DNA of 64,000 bases from Hyphomicrobium sp. NDB2Meth4 (GCF_900117445.1 NZ_FPEJ01000005.1:1-64000), one strand, 5' to 3'. Shown: positions 1 through 9,103, counted from the first letter of the stretch. Program-made: numbers and translations. The notes: generated by a model from the letters alone, not told the origin.

Positions 1-216
1 CGGGAGCTGATCTTGCGGATAGCATGAAGGCCATCGGTGTTCGCGCCGAGCAAAAAGGCCGGACACATGGGCGCTACCGACCAGCTCTGCGCGACAGACC
101 AGAAAGTCCTTGCCAACGGGGTGCCGTCCACACATGGGACCAAGGGGACATCGACGTCACGGCGAGGGGATAAGCTGACGAAGTGCGCTGGCGTCCGACT
201 TGGCGCTCTTCTTGGG

Positions 217-600
217 TCATCGCGTAAGAATTTCGAAGAGCGCGTTGGGTGCTTTCGTGCGGTCGGCAACCCAATCGAAAACGTCGTTGCCTCCCGCGGT
301 AGCGCCTTCTTGAAAGCGCGGATTGTCCTGACGGTCCAAGGAGCGGCGAATGAATGCCGCGGCCTCGGGATCAGCAGGGTCCGCGAAGAGACCGAGGAAG
401 CCGAGAGTGATGACGCTGAAACCTTCAGCATCATCCAGGTCAGCTCGTTGAGCGAGCGCATCAAAGATTCCGATGCAATACCCAAGTACCCACGTGCCTT
501 CGAGGGCTTGCGACGGCGTTTGCGTTGCCATCGTCAACTGCGTCGTGATGAGGTCTTGGCCGATCGAGGCGATTTTTCCGAGGCGATCTGCATCAGCCAT
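217..600 (-). CDS. hypothetical protein
   Basis: A 127-residue acidic protein that I do not recognise. An in-frame extension reaches 666, but I chose the ATG at 600 because an AAAAAGG stretch lies about 11 bases upstream and the protein composition becomes regular from there. The middle is hydrophobic and helical (residues about 38-75, with VLGYCIGIFDAL and VITLGFLGLFADP), yet it has no clear signal peptide. It lies at the far end of an island-like tract, with no partner gene nearby. An overlapping plus-strand frame has poorer composition and is taken as its shadow. Confidence 0.5.
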   Translation of the reverse strand: MADADRLGKIASIGQDLITTQLTMATQTPSQALEGTWVLGYCIGIFDALAQRADLDDAEGFSVITLGFLGLFADPADPEAAAFIRRSLDRQDNPRFQEGATAGGNDVFDWVADRTKAPNALFEILTR

Positions 601-1268
601 CGTTGAAGAACCTTTTTGCGAGGAGAGACGAGGGTAGCCCGAAATGCGGTATTGCCTGACAGACACGATCTGCAGTGTTCTTGTGAAGAAGTATGTAGGC
701 CTAGGAAGAAGCTAACGCAGCACTAACGGACGTGATCGGCGATGACCAGCATTTCGCCGATCATGAAGCAGCGAATGTCCTCTAACAGCTCGACAGCGGA
801 CATTGTTGGTCACAAGTGCCACGGCAGCGGTCAGCGCCGGGCTAAGGTCCGTTCCTGTATACGAGTTCGCATCCGTCACCTGTAGGCGGCTGACCTCAGA
901 GACGTCTGCGTCGCCCCTGGGAGCGGACCTTTCGTGGTTGCACGCGACGGCTGGTCTGCCGCCGGAAGCGGACGTGGGCAGGGTCACGTGGTTCGAGCGA
1001 ACCCGGTCGTGTGCCGACTTCTGCAAATGGGACAAACCGCCCGTCGCCTTCTTGGCCGGTGGCCCCCGCCGGATGTCAGTGTTGATGTCTGCAAGTGTAT
1101 ATCTGCTCGCATCCGGTTCCGGCCGCCATTGGACGGCTGTGACGACAGCGTTGAGCCTGTAAGCGGACCTGCGCATGCTTCAAGCAACGGCCGCTCTGCT
1201 TCCCAGAGCAGAAGTGCGCTAGTCGCGACGCTCGAGCGAAAGCGGTCCTGCGGAACGCTGTCGATCGA
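601..1268. other. gene-free, decayed repeat-bearing stretch
   Basis: No convincing gene. The open frames here on both strands have low-complexity Arg/Ser-rich translations. Short degenerate motifs recur: AGCGGAC appears near 919, 963 and 1159. A 20-base pattern (TGTATA, five variable bases, TCGCATCCG) occurs at 856-875 and again at 1096-1115. This looks like old duplicated, drifting sequence rather than a functional locus. Confidence 0.5.
856..1115 (+). repeat. pair of 20-base imperfect direct repeats
   Basis: TGTATA-N5-TCGCATCCG is present at 856-875 and 1096-1115, 240 bases apart. The five-base spacer differs between copies (CGAGT and TCTGC). No transposase or terminal inverted repeats were seen around them. 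They are probably remnants of a larger duplicated unit that has mostly decayed. Confidence 0.4.
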
Positions 1269-1721
1269 CTACGTCTCCCAGAGGTCCTTGTCGTCGACGT
1301 GCCGTTGGATGTAGTCGCGAATGCGCTCCTCCGTGATCGGGGTCTCCTGGCCCTCGAGCTGCATGGTCCGCTGAACGGCCGACAGATGGGCCACGGCGAT
1401 CTTCCGCGCCTGTCGCATCACCGCCTGCTCCAAAGGTTCGCGTGGCACGAGTGCGTAGACGAGATCGCAGCCCAAATGGTGGGCGACATCCTGCAGCTGA
1501 TTGAGCTGAATTGTTCCCTCCCGCTCGCGGCGCTCCAGTTGCGAAACGCGTTGCTTGGCCACCCCCAAGCGACCTCCGAGAACGGGCTGGCTGACGCCCA
1601 GCGCAAAGCGGATTGTCCCAATCCAACCGCGCGTGGGCCGCGGGCAATTCTTCAGCAGCGCCATCAAAGTGTGCCGTTGGCCGTCGATAGACCTGCGGAC
1701 TAGCTGGCGATTATAGTTCAT
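1269..1721 (-). CDS. mobile mystery protein A, helix-turn-helix regulator
   Basis: A 150-residue DNA-binding protein resembling the mobile mystery protein A family. That family is usually encoded just ahead of a Fic-domain protein (mobile mystery protein B) in mobile regions. The hallmarks are a PRPTRGWIGTIRFALGVSQ stretch leading into a Cro/C1-type helix-turn-helix (GVSQPVLGGRLGVAKQRVSQLE, about residues 41-62), then CDLVYALVPREPLEQ. The ATG at 1721 was chosen because GGGGAGG directly precedes it and family members start here; a longer frame reaches 1766. No Fic gene follows downstream, so the expected partner is missing. The family call is from memory of the motif. Confidence 0.75.
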   Translation of the reverse strand: MNYNRQLVRRSIDGQRHTLMALLKNCPRPTRGWIGTIRFALGVSQPVLGGRLGVAKQRVSQLERREREGTIQLNQLQDVAHHLGCDLVYALVPREPLEQAVMRQARKIAVAHLSAVQRTMQLEGQETPITEERIRDYIQRHVDDKDLWET

Positions 1722-2122
1722 GCCCCTCCCCGCCCCTGGTCCGGTCAACGAAATCGTTGACACCATGCTCTAGGAAGTCATCAAAACGCTTGACGCAAAC
1801 TGTCCTCGATCTGAGCAAAGGCCATTGCCTCGGCGGCCGACAGTCGAAGCACTTCGGGCTCATCATTCCTCGTCCGGGTCTCATCGTACTCGGATATGAC
1901 CCGACGCCGACAGCACCGCACAATTCACTCAAATGAACCAGAAGGCGGACTTGAGGTGAGCCGAGGTTCCCGTTCAACGCGATCATCCAGGAGCCGCCGC
2001 CTCTGTTCATTTACGCGAGCGAGACGAGCTGCGGACCAATCGTTGATCAAATCACAAAAAGGGTGGTGTCCAGCCACGGTAGTCTCCATGCACTCCCTTG
2101 CCCGCGTACAGATCGCCTGCCT
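1722..2122. other. stretch without an intact gene; holds a decayed DUF1778-like copy
   Basis: Apart from the truncated paralogue at 1811-1867 I see no supported gene. Open frames on both strands have irregular composition. No acetyltransferase toxin reading frame (the usual partner of DUF1778 antitoxins) can be found on either strand. Confidence 0.5.
1811..1867 (-). pseudogene. truncated copy of the DUF1778-like small ORF
   Basis: The minus strand encodes NDEPEVLRLSAAEAMAFAQ, which matches residues 11-29 of the intact small protein at 2123-2287 (NGAPEILRLSPTDATAFAQ). After this match the two sequences diverge completely, and the frame stops about ten codons later without the Pro-rich and Arg-rich tail. 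The only in-frame start upstream is a weak GTG near 1919. I read it as a remnant of a tandem duplication, with the other copy about 0.4 kb upstream on the same strand. Confidence 0.55.
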
Positions 2123-2287
2123 CTAAGAGCGCTTCCATTTCAGATAACGTCGCACAGCTTCGACCAAGCGGGGGCTCGGCTCTGGAGGCGACAGCAGAGC
2201 TTGAGCAAAGGCCGTCGCATCGGTGGGTGACAGGCGAAGGATCTCAGGCGCGCCGTTGTTCTTTGAGCTCTTGTCGTTCTCAGACAT
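2123..2287 (-). CDS. small DUF1778-like (TacA-type antitoxin C-terminal) protein
   Basis: A 54-residue ORF. The core EILRLSPTDATAFAQALLSP followed by PEPSPRLVEAVRRY resembles the C-terminal toxin-neutralising part of DUF1778/TacA antitoxins (pattern: L S, Asp/Glu, FxxAL, PPxPxxxLxxxLRRY). The N-terminal ribbon-helix-helix normally found in that family is absent. The ATG at 2287 lies three bases after the stop of the upstream recombinase, with GGAAG about eight bases before it, so the two are almost certainly co-transcribed. No GNAT toxin follows. It may be an orphan antitoxin, an anti-toxin decoy, or a small recombinase accessory factor. Confidence 0.55.
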   Translation of the reverse strand: MSENDKSSKNNGAPEILRLSPTDATAFAQALLSPPEPSPRLVEAVRRYLKWKRS

Positions 2288-2290
2288 GTT

Positions 2291-2872
2291 CTAGCTTCCC
2301 AAGCTGATCTGTTCCCGCCCAACCCGTTGCAAGGTGCGGTACAACGTCGGCGTGGAAATGCTCAACGTGCGCGAGACTTCCTCTGGCGACAGTCGCCCGG
2401 AGACAATGGCTTCATGCGCCCAGAGCGCATCTCGTTCGGTGACCTTGCGCTCCCGGCCGAGATGCTGGCCGCGCGCCCTGGCGGCTGCCATGCCTGCGCG
2501 GGTGCGCTCGCTGATGAGTGCTCGCTCGAATTCTGCCATTGCGCCCATCACGTGAAAGAGCAGCCGTCCGCTGGCCGTCGTCGTGTCGATCGCTTCCGAT
2601 AACGAACGGAAGCCGATGCCTTCAGCTTCCAGCGTCGTCGTGATCGAAATCAGATGGGCGAGGCTGCGTCCGAGACGATCGAGCTTCCACGTTACCAGCA
2701 CATCACCAGGCGCCAAAGCTGCAAGCGCATCGTTGAGCGCCACGCGATCAGTCACCGCTCCACTGATCCCCTCGTCCTGATAGATCTTCTCACAACCGGC
2801 ATGCGCGAGCGCGTCGAGTTGTAGTCCTAAGTTCTGGTCTTCCGTCGAGACACGCGCGTAGCCGATCAACAT
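2291..2872 (-). CDS. serine recombinase (resolvase/DNA invertase family)
   Basis: A 193-residue site-specific recombinase of the Pin/Hin/Tn3-resolvase family. The N-terminal catalytic domain begins GYARVSTEDQNL with the nucleophile Ser9. The arginine-bearing motif WKLDRLGRS is near residues 66-74, and the FHVMGAMAEFERALISERT long helix follows at about 105-123. A C-terminal helix-turn-helix (LSPEEVSRTLSISTPTLYR) completes the fold, so it looks intact. ATG at 2872 is chosen; a TTG nine bases upstream is possible. It is divergent from the AlpA-type gene, and a palindrome (2929-2948) lies 57 bases upstream. It may act on the two palindromic sites beside it, or resolve a former transposon. Confidence 0.9.
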   Translation of the reverse strand: MLIGYARVSTEDQNLGLQLDALAHAGCEKIYQDEGISGAVTDRVALNDALAALAPGDVLVTWKLDRLGRSLAHLISITTTLEAEGIGFRSLSEAIDTTTASGRLLFHVMGAMAEFERALISERTRAGMAAARARGQHLGRERKVTERDALWAHEAIVSGRLSPEEVSRTLSISTPTLYRTLQRVGREQISLGS

Positions 2873-2928
2873 ACCTTTCAATTCTCAAGCCGCTCTCGTG
2901 CGCGGAAAACCGCGTGCGGCTCACATTA

Positions 2929-2948
2929 TCAAATGGGGTCCCTTTTGA
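2929..2948. promoter_or_regulatory. palindromic site 1 (operator or recombination site)
   Basis: A 20-base imperfect palindrome with arms TCAAATGGG and CCCTTTTGA, one mismatch and a two-base centre GT. Its complement reads CAAAAGGGACCCC, the same core as site 2 at 3034-3057. The centres are 107 bases apart, close to ten helical turns. It sits upstream of the recombinase start. A two-base non-symmetric centre is what serine recombinase crossover sites have, but operator use is equally possible. Confidence 0.55.
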
Positions 2949-3033
2949 AGGAGCGCGCACGCACCGAACGGAGCCCGCGCAAACCCTTCAGAATACGGAG
3001 TTTACCATTTTGATCGATGCGATTCCAGACCGG

Positions 3034-3057
3034 TGACAAAAGGGACCCCTTTTGTCA
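3034..3057. promoter_or_regulatory. palindromic site 2, perfect 11-base arms
   Basis: A perfect inverted repeat with arms TGACAAAAGGG and CCCTTTTGTCA around the centre AC, fifteen bases upstream of the chosen start of the double AlpA regulator. It shares the AAAAGGGACCCC core with site 1, but in the opposite polarity judged by the two-base centre. It is well placed as an operator over the promoter or leader of the AlpA-type gene, or as an inverted recombination site for the neighbouring serine recombinase. Similar GGGACCCC motifs may also occur in insertion-sequence ends, so an IS remnant is a third option. Confidence 0.6.
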
Positions 3058-3071
3058 GCCGGAAGCCAAGC

Positions 3072-3959
3072 ATGGCTAAGCCCTCCAAACCGTCCGACAA
3101 CATCTGCCTCGATGCGCACGCCGTTCGACACTGCGTCTCGTACTCCCTCAACCAACTCACACGGCTCGAAGCCGCTGGTAAATTCCCCAGGCGCATTCGT
3201 CTCGGGGCCCGTCGAATGGCATGGGCGTTTCGCGACGTCTTGGATTGGATGCAGGCGAAGGTCGATACCCGCCCTGTAGGACCGTTGAGTCCAAAGATTG
3301 TGATCGACACTGGGGACCGCTTCATCCGCATAAAAGAGCTGCGGTCGATCGTGCTCTTTCATCCCAATCACATCCGCAACTTGGAGCGTGAAGGCAAGTT
3401 CCCAGGTCGGATCTACGTCAGCGACGTAAGGGTTGTATGGCTGGAGAGAGAGATCAGGGATTGGCTGGAGGCTCAGAGGCAACGCGCGGAGGCTGCCGCG
3501 ACTCTCAAGACGTATCATGTCCGTCTATGCCGGCCACGGTTTGAGGTGGCCGACGTAATAGTGCAAGCCGACAGTCCCGGTTCCGCCGAACGGACAGCTC
3601 TCGAGACGGTCGAGACATCCAAGCCGGGTTGGTGTCTCTTGCCCCATCGCCCTGAGAGCTACCAACCCCACGTCCAGATGAGTGTTCTTGAAGAGACGCC
3701 GACGTATGCTGCGGAAGTAGTCCGGGACATTCTATCGAAGTACGAGGCCAAGTACGTTCGCTATCTTCTGCTTCATGCCGACACCAACATGCGTAACGGC
3801 ACAGTCCTCCTCCAGCCGTGGTTCACACATGAAGAGCTGGGCAGTCTTGCCGGCGATCTAGCGAATGATTGGGTTGCTGGCTTCGATCGAAAGGTGACGC
3901 CAATCCGCCGACGCGGGCGCCCGTCCAAGAAGAAAACCAAAGCAGCTCACCCTCGCTAG
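3072..3959 (+). CDS. double AlpA-family regulator with RGRP tail
   Basis: A 295-residue protein with two AlpA/excisionase-like winged HTH units in tandem. Unit one (about residues 10-65) contains VSYSLNQLTRLEAAGKFPRR then WAFRDVLDWMQ. Unit two (about 83-140) contains HPNHIRNLEREGKFPGRIYV then WLEREIRDWLE. Single-domain AlpA proteins of 60-80 residues control prophage and island excision; a double copy with a 150-residue extra domain is unusual. The tail has an AT-hook-like RGRPSKKKTK. ATG at 3072 is preferred over 3033 because GGAAG stands six bases before it and palindrome 2 then falls in the upstream region. Divergent from the recombinase. Confidence 0.75.
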   Translation: MAKPSKPSDNICLDAHAVRHCVSYSLNQLTRLEAAGKFPRRIRLGARRMAWAFRDVLDWMQAKVDTRPVGPLSPKIVIDTGDRFIRIKELRSIVLFHPNHIRNLEREGKFPGRIYVSDVRVVWLEREIRDWLEAQRQRAEAAATLKTYHVRLCRPRFEVADVIVQADSPGSAERTALETVETSKPGWCLLPHRPESYQPHVQMSVLEETPTYAAEVVRDILSKYEAKYVRYLLLHADTNMRNGTVLLQPWFTHEELGSLAGDLANDWVAGFDRKVTPIRRRGRPSKKKTKAAHPR

Positions 3960-4223
3960 CGCGAACTACACCGGGAAGTGGAATGCACGCGTATCAGGAA
4001 CGCGAGCCGCATCGGGAGCTCCGATCCTAAGAATGACGGTGATAAAGAACACAATGTCGATGCCGAATGCGATCGCGCGTTGCCCGCCTCTAAGTGGCTC
4101 CGCCCCACCATCATCGCTTTTATTCGTGCACCATAGCAAAACTAAACTCCGACCCAAGACCGACCCAAGAGCGATCCGGTGGTAATCTGCAGGCGAAGAG
4201 TTCGACTAACCCATTGAAAAGAT

Positions 4224-4299
<76 letters not shown>

Positions 4300-4617
4300 A
4301 TGCCGCCGAGCGGCGCGTCCCGGCCACTGGTTCGGCGTTCGCCGCGGGGCCAAGACGTCAAAAGGGCCCGCCACGCGAGCCCTCGTTGACGCTGCGTTTA
4401 GCACCCTCGCGCCCGCCTGTCCAGCCGCAGCGCTACAGGAAAATTCGCCAGTCCGCCAAACCGCTTGGATCGCAGGAAAACCGCGAAAAAAGGTCCCGGG
4501 CCCCGCAGATTGCCCCCGCCGGGCCTCGCCGCTACTGCACCCGGGCAGAATCACGGATAGGCTGATCTCTCACTGGCATCCCGACAGGGGGCCTGCAGTC
4601 CGGCGCCCGGTGAACCG
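4300..4617. other. intergenic stretch, nothing recognised
   Basis: About 320 bases between tRNA-Lys and the PilZ gene. Both strands have short open frames of irregular composition that I do not accept as genes. It probably contains the promoters of the tRNA (minus strand) and of the PilZ gene (plus strand), but I could not place them with confidence. Confidence 0.4.
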
Positions 4618-4938
4618 ATGGATCCGGTACCCATGGAAGAGAAACGAAAGGTTCCGCGCCGGCGCGTCCTCAAGGAGGGCAAGATCATATTTGCCGACGG
4701 CCTGCGTCTCCTCGACTGCACCATCCGCGATATGTCCTCGAACGGCGCCAAGCTGCTCATCGCCAACACCGTCGGCCTGCCGGACACGTTCTACCTCTAT
4801 GAGAAATCGTCGGGCATGATCTATCCCGCCGCCATCGCCTGGCGTCAGCCAAACTCGATCGGCGTCGAGTTCAAAGGGCCAGCCAGCAGCATTCACGACG
4901 CCGCCAACAAGCGCTTCGCACGCTTGAAGTTCGCCTGA
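4618..4938 (+). CDS. PilZ domain protein
   Basis: A 106-residue single-domain PilZ protein, the family of cyclic-di-GMP receptors. The N-terminal arginine motif is EKRKVPRRRVLKEGKI (about residues 7-22), and the second ligand motif DMSSNGAKLLI (about 38-48) matches the D/NxSxxG signature. It has no membrane segment or output domain, so it likely acts by protein contact. An alternative start is the ATG at 4633. It converges with mreB, with only three bases between the two stop codons. Whether the D-S-x-x-G binding set is fully functional cannot be settled by reading. Confidence 0.85.
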   Translation: MDPVPMEEKRKVPRRRVLKEGKIIFADGLRLLDCTIRDMSSNGAKLLIANTVGLPDTFYLYEKSSGMIYPAAIAWRQPNSIGVEFKGPASSIHDAANKRFARLKFA

Positions 4939-4941
4939 CCT

Positions 4942-5979
4942 TTACGGTGTCATCAGCAGATGCTCGTGCGCACGCAGCGACGCGATGATCTCCGCGGACC
5001 CTTTGACAACGCAATGCATCGGATTGTTCTGCACCCGGAACCTGACGCCAATGCGCCGCGTCAGCGCCGTGTCGAGCTTGTCCAGCAGCGCCCCGCCCCC
5101 GGTGAGGTGCACGCCACGTCGCGCGATATCGCTCAGGGTGTCGGGCGGTAGATCCTCCAGCGCCCGCTGCACGAACTCCGCGAGCGCCTCCACGGGCTCC
5201 GCCAGCGCCTCGGCAACGTCGCTCGAGCGCAGCACGATGGACTTTGCGCTGCCCTGGCGCAGATCCCGCCCGCGGATGTGCACTTCCGCGGATCGCCCAT
5301 TCGCTGCGGCAAGCGCCGTGCCCACCTCCACCTTGATGCGCTCTGCATTTGCTTCACCCACCAGCAACTGATGCTGGCGCCGGATGTAGCGCACGATGGC
5401 TTCGTCCATCGCGTTGCCCGCCACCCGCAGCGTGCGCGCCGAGACGATCTTGCCACCCGACAGGACAGCGATATCGGACGTGCCGCCACCGATATCGACC
5501 ACCATCGCTCCGCCAGGCTCGCCCACGGGAAGCCCCGCGCCCAAAGACGCAGCGACGGGCTCTGCCACCAAGTAGACTTTGCGTGCGCCTAACGACACCG
5601 CGGTATCGTACACCGCCCGCCGCTCAACCGGCGTTGCTTGCGCCGGCACGCAAATGAGGATGCGCGGACGACGGAAGCCTAGCATCGTCTTCGTGCGCTT
5701 GATGAACTGCCGCAGCATTTCCTCGGTGGCGACGAAATCGGCGATGACGCCATCACGCAGCGGCCGCACCAGCTCCACGTTTTCCGGCGTGCGCCCGATC
5801 ATCGCCTTCGCCTTGCGGCCGACGGCCAGCATCTCTCGCGTACCGCGGTGCGAGCGCACGGCCACAGCAGAAGGCTCATCGATGATGATGCCGCGCCCGG
5901 CCACGTGCACCAGCGTATTCGCCGTGCCGAGGTCGATTGCAATGTCATCCCTGAACGCACCCGCCACGCCACGCAGCAT
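4942..5979 (-). CDS. mreB: MreB/Mrl family actin-like cell shape protein
   Basis: A 345-residue bacterial actin that polymerises under the inner membrane and guides wall synthesis. The phosphate 1 motif DIAIDLGTANTLVHV is at residues 12-26, the phosphate 2 region VVDIGGGTSDIAVL is near 160-173, and the adenosine motif LTGGGALLDKL is near 292-302. Length equals the family norm. It stands alone: neither mreC, mreD, mrdA nor rodA is adjacent, so it is either a second mreB paralogue or this lineage has split the usual operon. The N-terminus MLRGVAGAFRDD may form the membrane-binding amphipathic stretch. Confidence 0.93.
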   Translation of the reverse strand: MLRGVAGAFRDDIAIDLGTANTLVHVAGRGIIIDEPSAVAVRSHRGTREMLAVGRKAKAMIGRTPENVELVRPLRDGVIADFVATEEMLRQFIKRTKTMLGFRRPRILICVPAQATPVERRAVYDTAVSLGARKVYLVAEPVAASLGAGLPVGEPGGAMVVDIGGGTSDIAVLSGGKIVSARTLRVAGNAMDEAIVRYIRRQHQLLVGEANAERIKVEVGTALAAANGRSAEVHIRGRDLRQGSAKSIVLRSSDVAEALAEPVEALAEFVQRALEDLPPDTLSDIARRGVHLTGGGALLDKLDTALTRRIGVRFRVQNNPMHCVVKGSAEIIASLRAHEHLLMTP

Positions 5980-6076
5980 AGCCAGCCCCAGCCTGGCTCT
6001 CCCGAGCCCACAAAAACAGTCTTCGCAAAGACCTTAGGCGCAATCCCCTGCCGCGCCAACGCAACCGCAAAGAAAA

Positions 6077-6110
6077 GGGCGCCGCTGCAAATCGAGTTGC
6101 AGCGGCGCCC
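6077..6110 (-). terminator. Rho-independent terminator of leuA
   Basis: A 14-base perfect stem, GGGCGCCGCTGCAA with TTGCAGCGGCGCCC, closes a six-base loop. On the minus strand it is followed by TTTTCTTT. It lies 20 bases after the leuA stop codon. This is one of the strongest terminators in the window. Confidence 0.9.
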
Positions 6111-6129
6111 AAAAGCAGATCCGTAGACG

Positions 6130-7701
<1,572 letters not shown>

Positions 7702-7775
7702 CTGAATTCTTCTTTCGCTTCCGGCCGGCCCTCAAGGCTCGGCGAATGTTCAACCAGCTGGCTCGACTTGTCATC

Positions 7776-7823
7776 CCCCTGAGCACCGTCCCGGGATCAC
7801 CGGAACCTTGATCGGCTCAGGGG
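7776..7823 (-). promoter_or_regulatory. leuA leader hairpin (candidate attenuator stem)
   Basis: Nine-base perfect arms CCCCTGAGC (7815-7823, minus strand) and GCTCAGGGG (7776-7784). The first arm covers the stop codon of the leucine-rich leader peptide, so a ribosome finishing or stalling on the peptide would decide whether the stem forms. No long U-run follows, so it may not be a classical terminator; it could be the antiterminator partner or act with Rho. Confidence 0.6.
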
Positions 7824-7936
7824 CTGCTAAGGAGCAGGTTCAGAAGCTGCGGAAGTCGCGCCGAGGCGCCGCCGCGGACCGAATCCGCGCGGAAAAAGCC
7901 TTTGCCATCAATGCCTGTCATCTGGCGCATGGCCAT
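7817..7936 (-). CDS. leucine-rich leader peptide of leuA
   Basis: A 39-codon ORF on the leuA transcript, 115 bases upstream of leuA. Its end reads ARLPQLLNLLLSSP, with six leucines in nine residues, then TGA. The start is ATG at 7936, with a second in-frame ATG at 7930. Runs of the regulated amino acid just before the stop are the hallmark of attenuation leaders, and leucine leaders before leuA are known in enteric bacteria. Here low charged tRNA-Leu would stall the ribosome in the leucine run and alter pairing of the downstream hairpin (7776-7823). The upstream half of the peptide is unremarkable. Function is inferred. Confidence 0.7.
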   Translation of the reverse strand: MAMRQMTGIDGKGFFRADSVRGGASARLPQLLNLLLSSP

Positions 7937-8080
7937 CTCTTAATACAACCGGGCGCAATTGGCTAGTCGGGCGCCGAATTGGCCCGCCAGCCCCCCGATC
8001 GAGCGCCCCCCGCGGTGGCCCATTATCGCCCGCGGGAGGAACCAGCCGTTAAGCCTTATGCCCCGGCAGGAACGCCGCGC

Positions 8081-8992
8081 CTAGACGGTGATCGCACCGT
8101 CGATGACGCGCACCGCACTGCCGCCAATCCGCACCGTCCCCAGCCGCCCGCCCGTCACCACCAGCGTCAGCGCGATCGAGCTGGGACGACCCATCTCATA
8201 GCCCTGCTCGATGATCCTGCGATGCACCCCGTCCGGCAGGGTATCGAAATCGTGCACCACGCCGGCGAAGCACACCGCTGCCGAACCCGTCGCCGCATCC
8301 TCAGGGACACCGATCTGCGGCGCGAACATGCGCGCATGGAAAGCCGAGCCGCTGTGCACGCACTCGCGCGTATAGAGATAGACGCCGCCGAACGTTCTGC
8401 CGGGAAACACACTGTCCCAATGGCTCTGCTCCACGTGCGCCTTCGCCATCGCTTCGAGGCTCGACACCGGCACGAACGCAAACGTGTTCCCTGCCGAAAG
8501 GCACTGCGGGGTGTGGTTCTCAAAACCGATCTCGCGCGGCAGCAGCCCGAGCGCATCGGCGATCCGGTCGCGCGACGGCGGCAGCGCGGTCTTCTCCGGC
8601 AGCTTCGGCGCGTCGAACTCCGCCAGCGCCGCCTGTCCCTCGCGCAGCCTCACTCCCACGCGCACCGTGCCGATCGGCTGTTCCAGCACGATGATCGCGT
8701 CACGCTCGCCATTCACCATTTGCGTGCGCAGCTGCGCCAGCAGGATCGCCGTGCCGATCGTCGGATGCCCGGCGAAGGGAAGCTCGCTGCCCGGGGTGAA
8801 AATCCTGATCCGCGCCGAATGCGCCGGATTCTGCGACTTCATGACGAAGACCGTTTCCGACACGTTCAGCTCGCCGGCAATCGCCTGCATCTGCTCCGCG
8901 CTCAGCGCGTCGGCGTCAGTGATGATAGCGAGGGGATTGCCGCTGAACCGGCGATCGGTAAAGACGTCGAGCGTGTAGAGCGGCAGCGCCAT
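8081..8992 (-). CDS. PhzF family epimerase/isomerase
   Basis: A 303-residue member of the PhzF/diaminopimelate-epimerase fold. The N-terminal YTLDVFTDRRFSGNPLAI, the catalytic glutamate in LNVSETVFV (about residues 44-52) and the LPFAGHPTIGTA motif (about 72-83) are all visible. The second half has GVPEDAATGSAAVCFAGVV. Substrates of most family members are unknown, so no pathway is assigned. ATG at 8992 starts the conserved domain; a longer frame reaching 9076 adds unlike sequence. It lies 111 bases downstream of the NUDIX gene on the same strand and may share its transcript. Confidence 0.9.
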   Translation of the reverse strand: MALPLYTLDVFTDRRFSGNPLAIITDADALSAEQMQAIAGELNVSETVFVMKSQNPAHSARIRIFTPGSELPFAGHPTIGTAILLAQLRTQMVNGERDAIIVLEQPIGTVRVGVRLREGQAALAEFDAPKLPEKTALPPSRDRIADALGLLPREIGFENHTPQCLSAGNTFAFVPVSSLEAMAKAHVEQSHWDSVFPGRTFGGVYLYTRECVHSGSAFHARMFAPQIGVPEDAATGSAAVCFAGVVHDFDTLPDGVHRRIIEQGYEMGRPSSIALTLVVTGGRLGTVRIGGSAVRVIDGAITV

Positions 8993-9103
8993 GCGGGATA
9001 TCCGGTTATGAAAACCGGCGCACTCTGCCCAATTCCTCTGACGGGTCAAGCGCGCCGATGCCTCGGCACGCTTCACGATCCATGGCGCGCGTCAAAGATG
9101 CCG

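Noticed and set aside
3966-4157. A 63-codon minus-strand frame next to tRNA-Lys
   Set aside because: No ribosome site, no recognised domain; could be a relic of an integrase tail, but nothing shows it.
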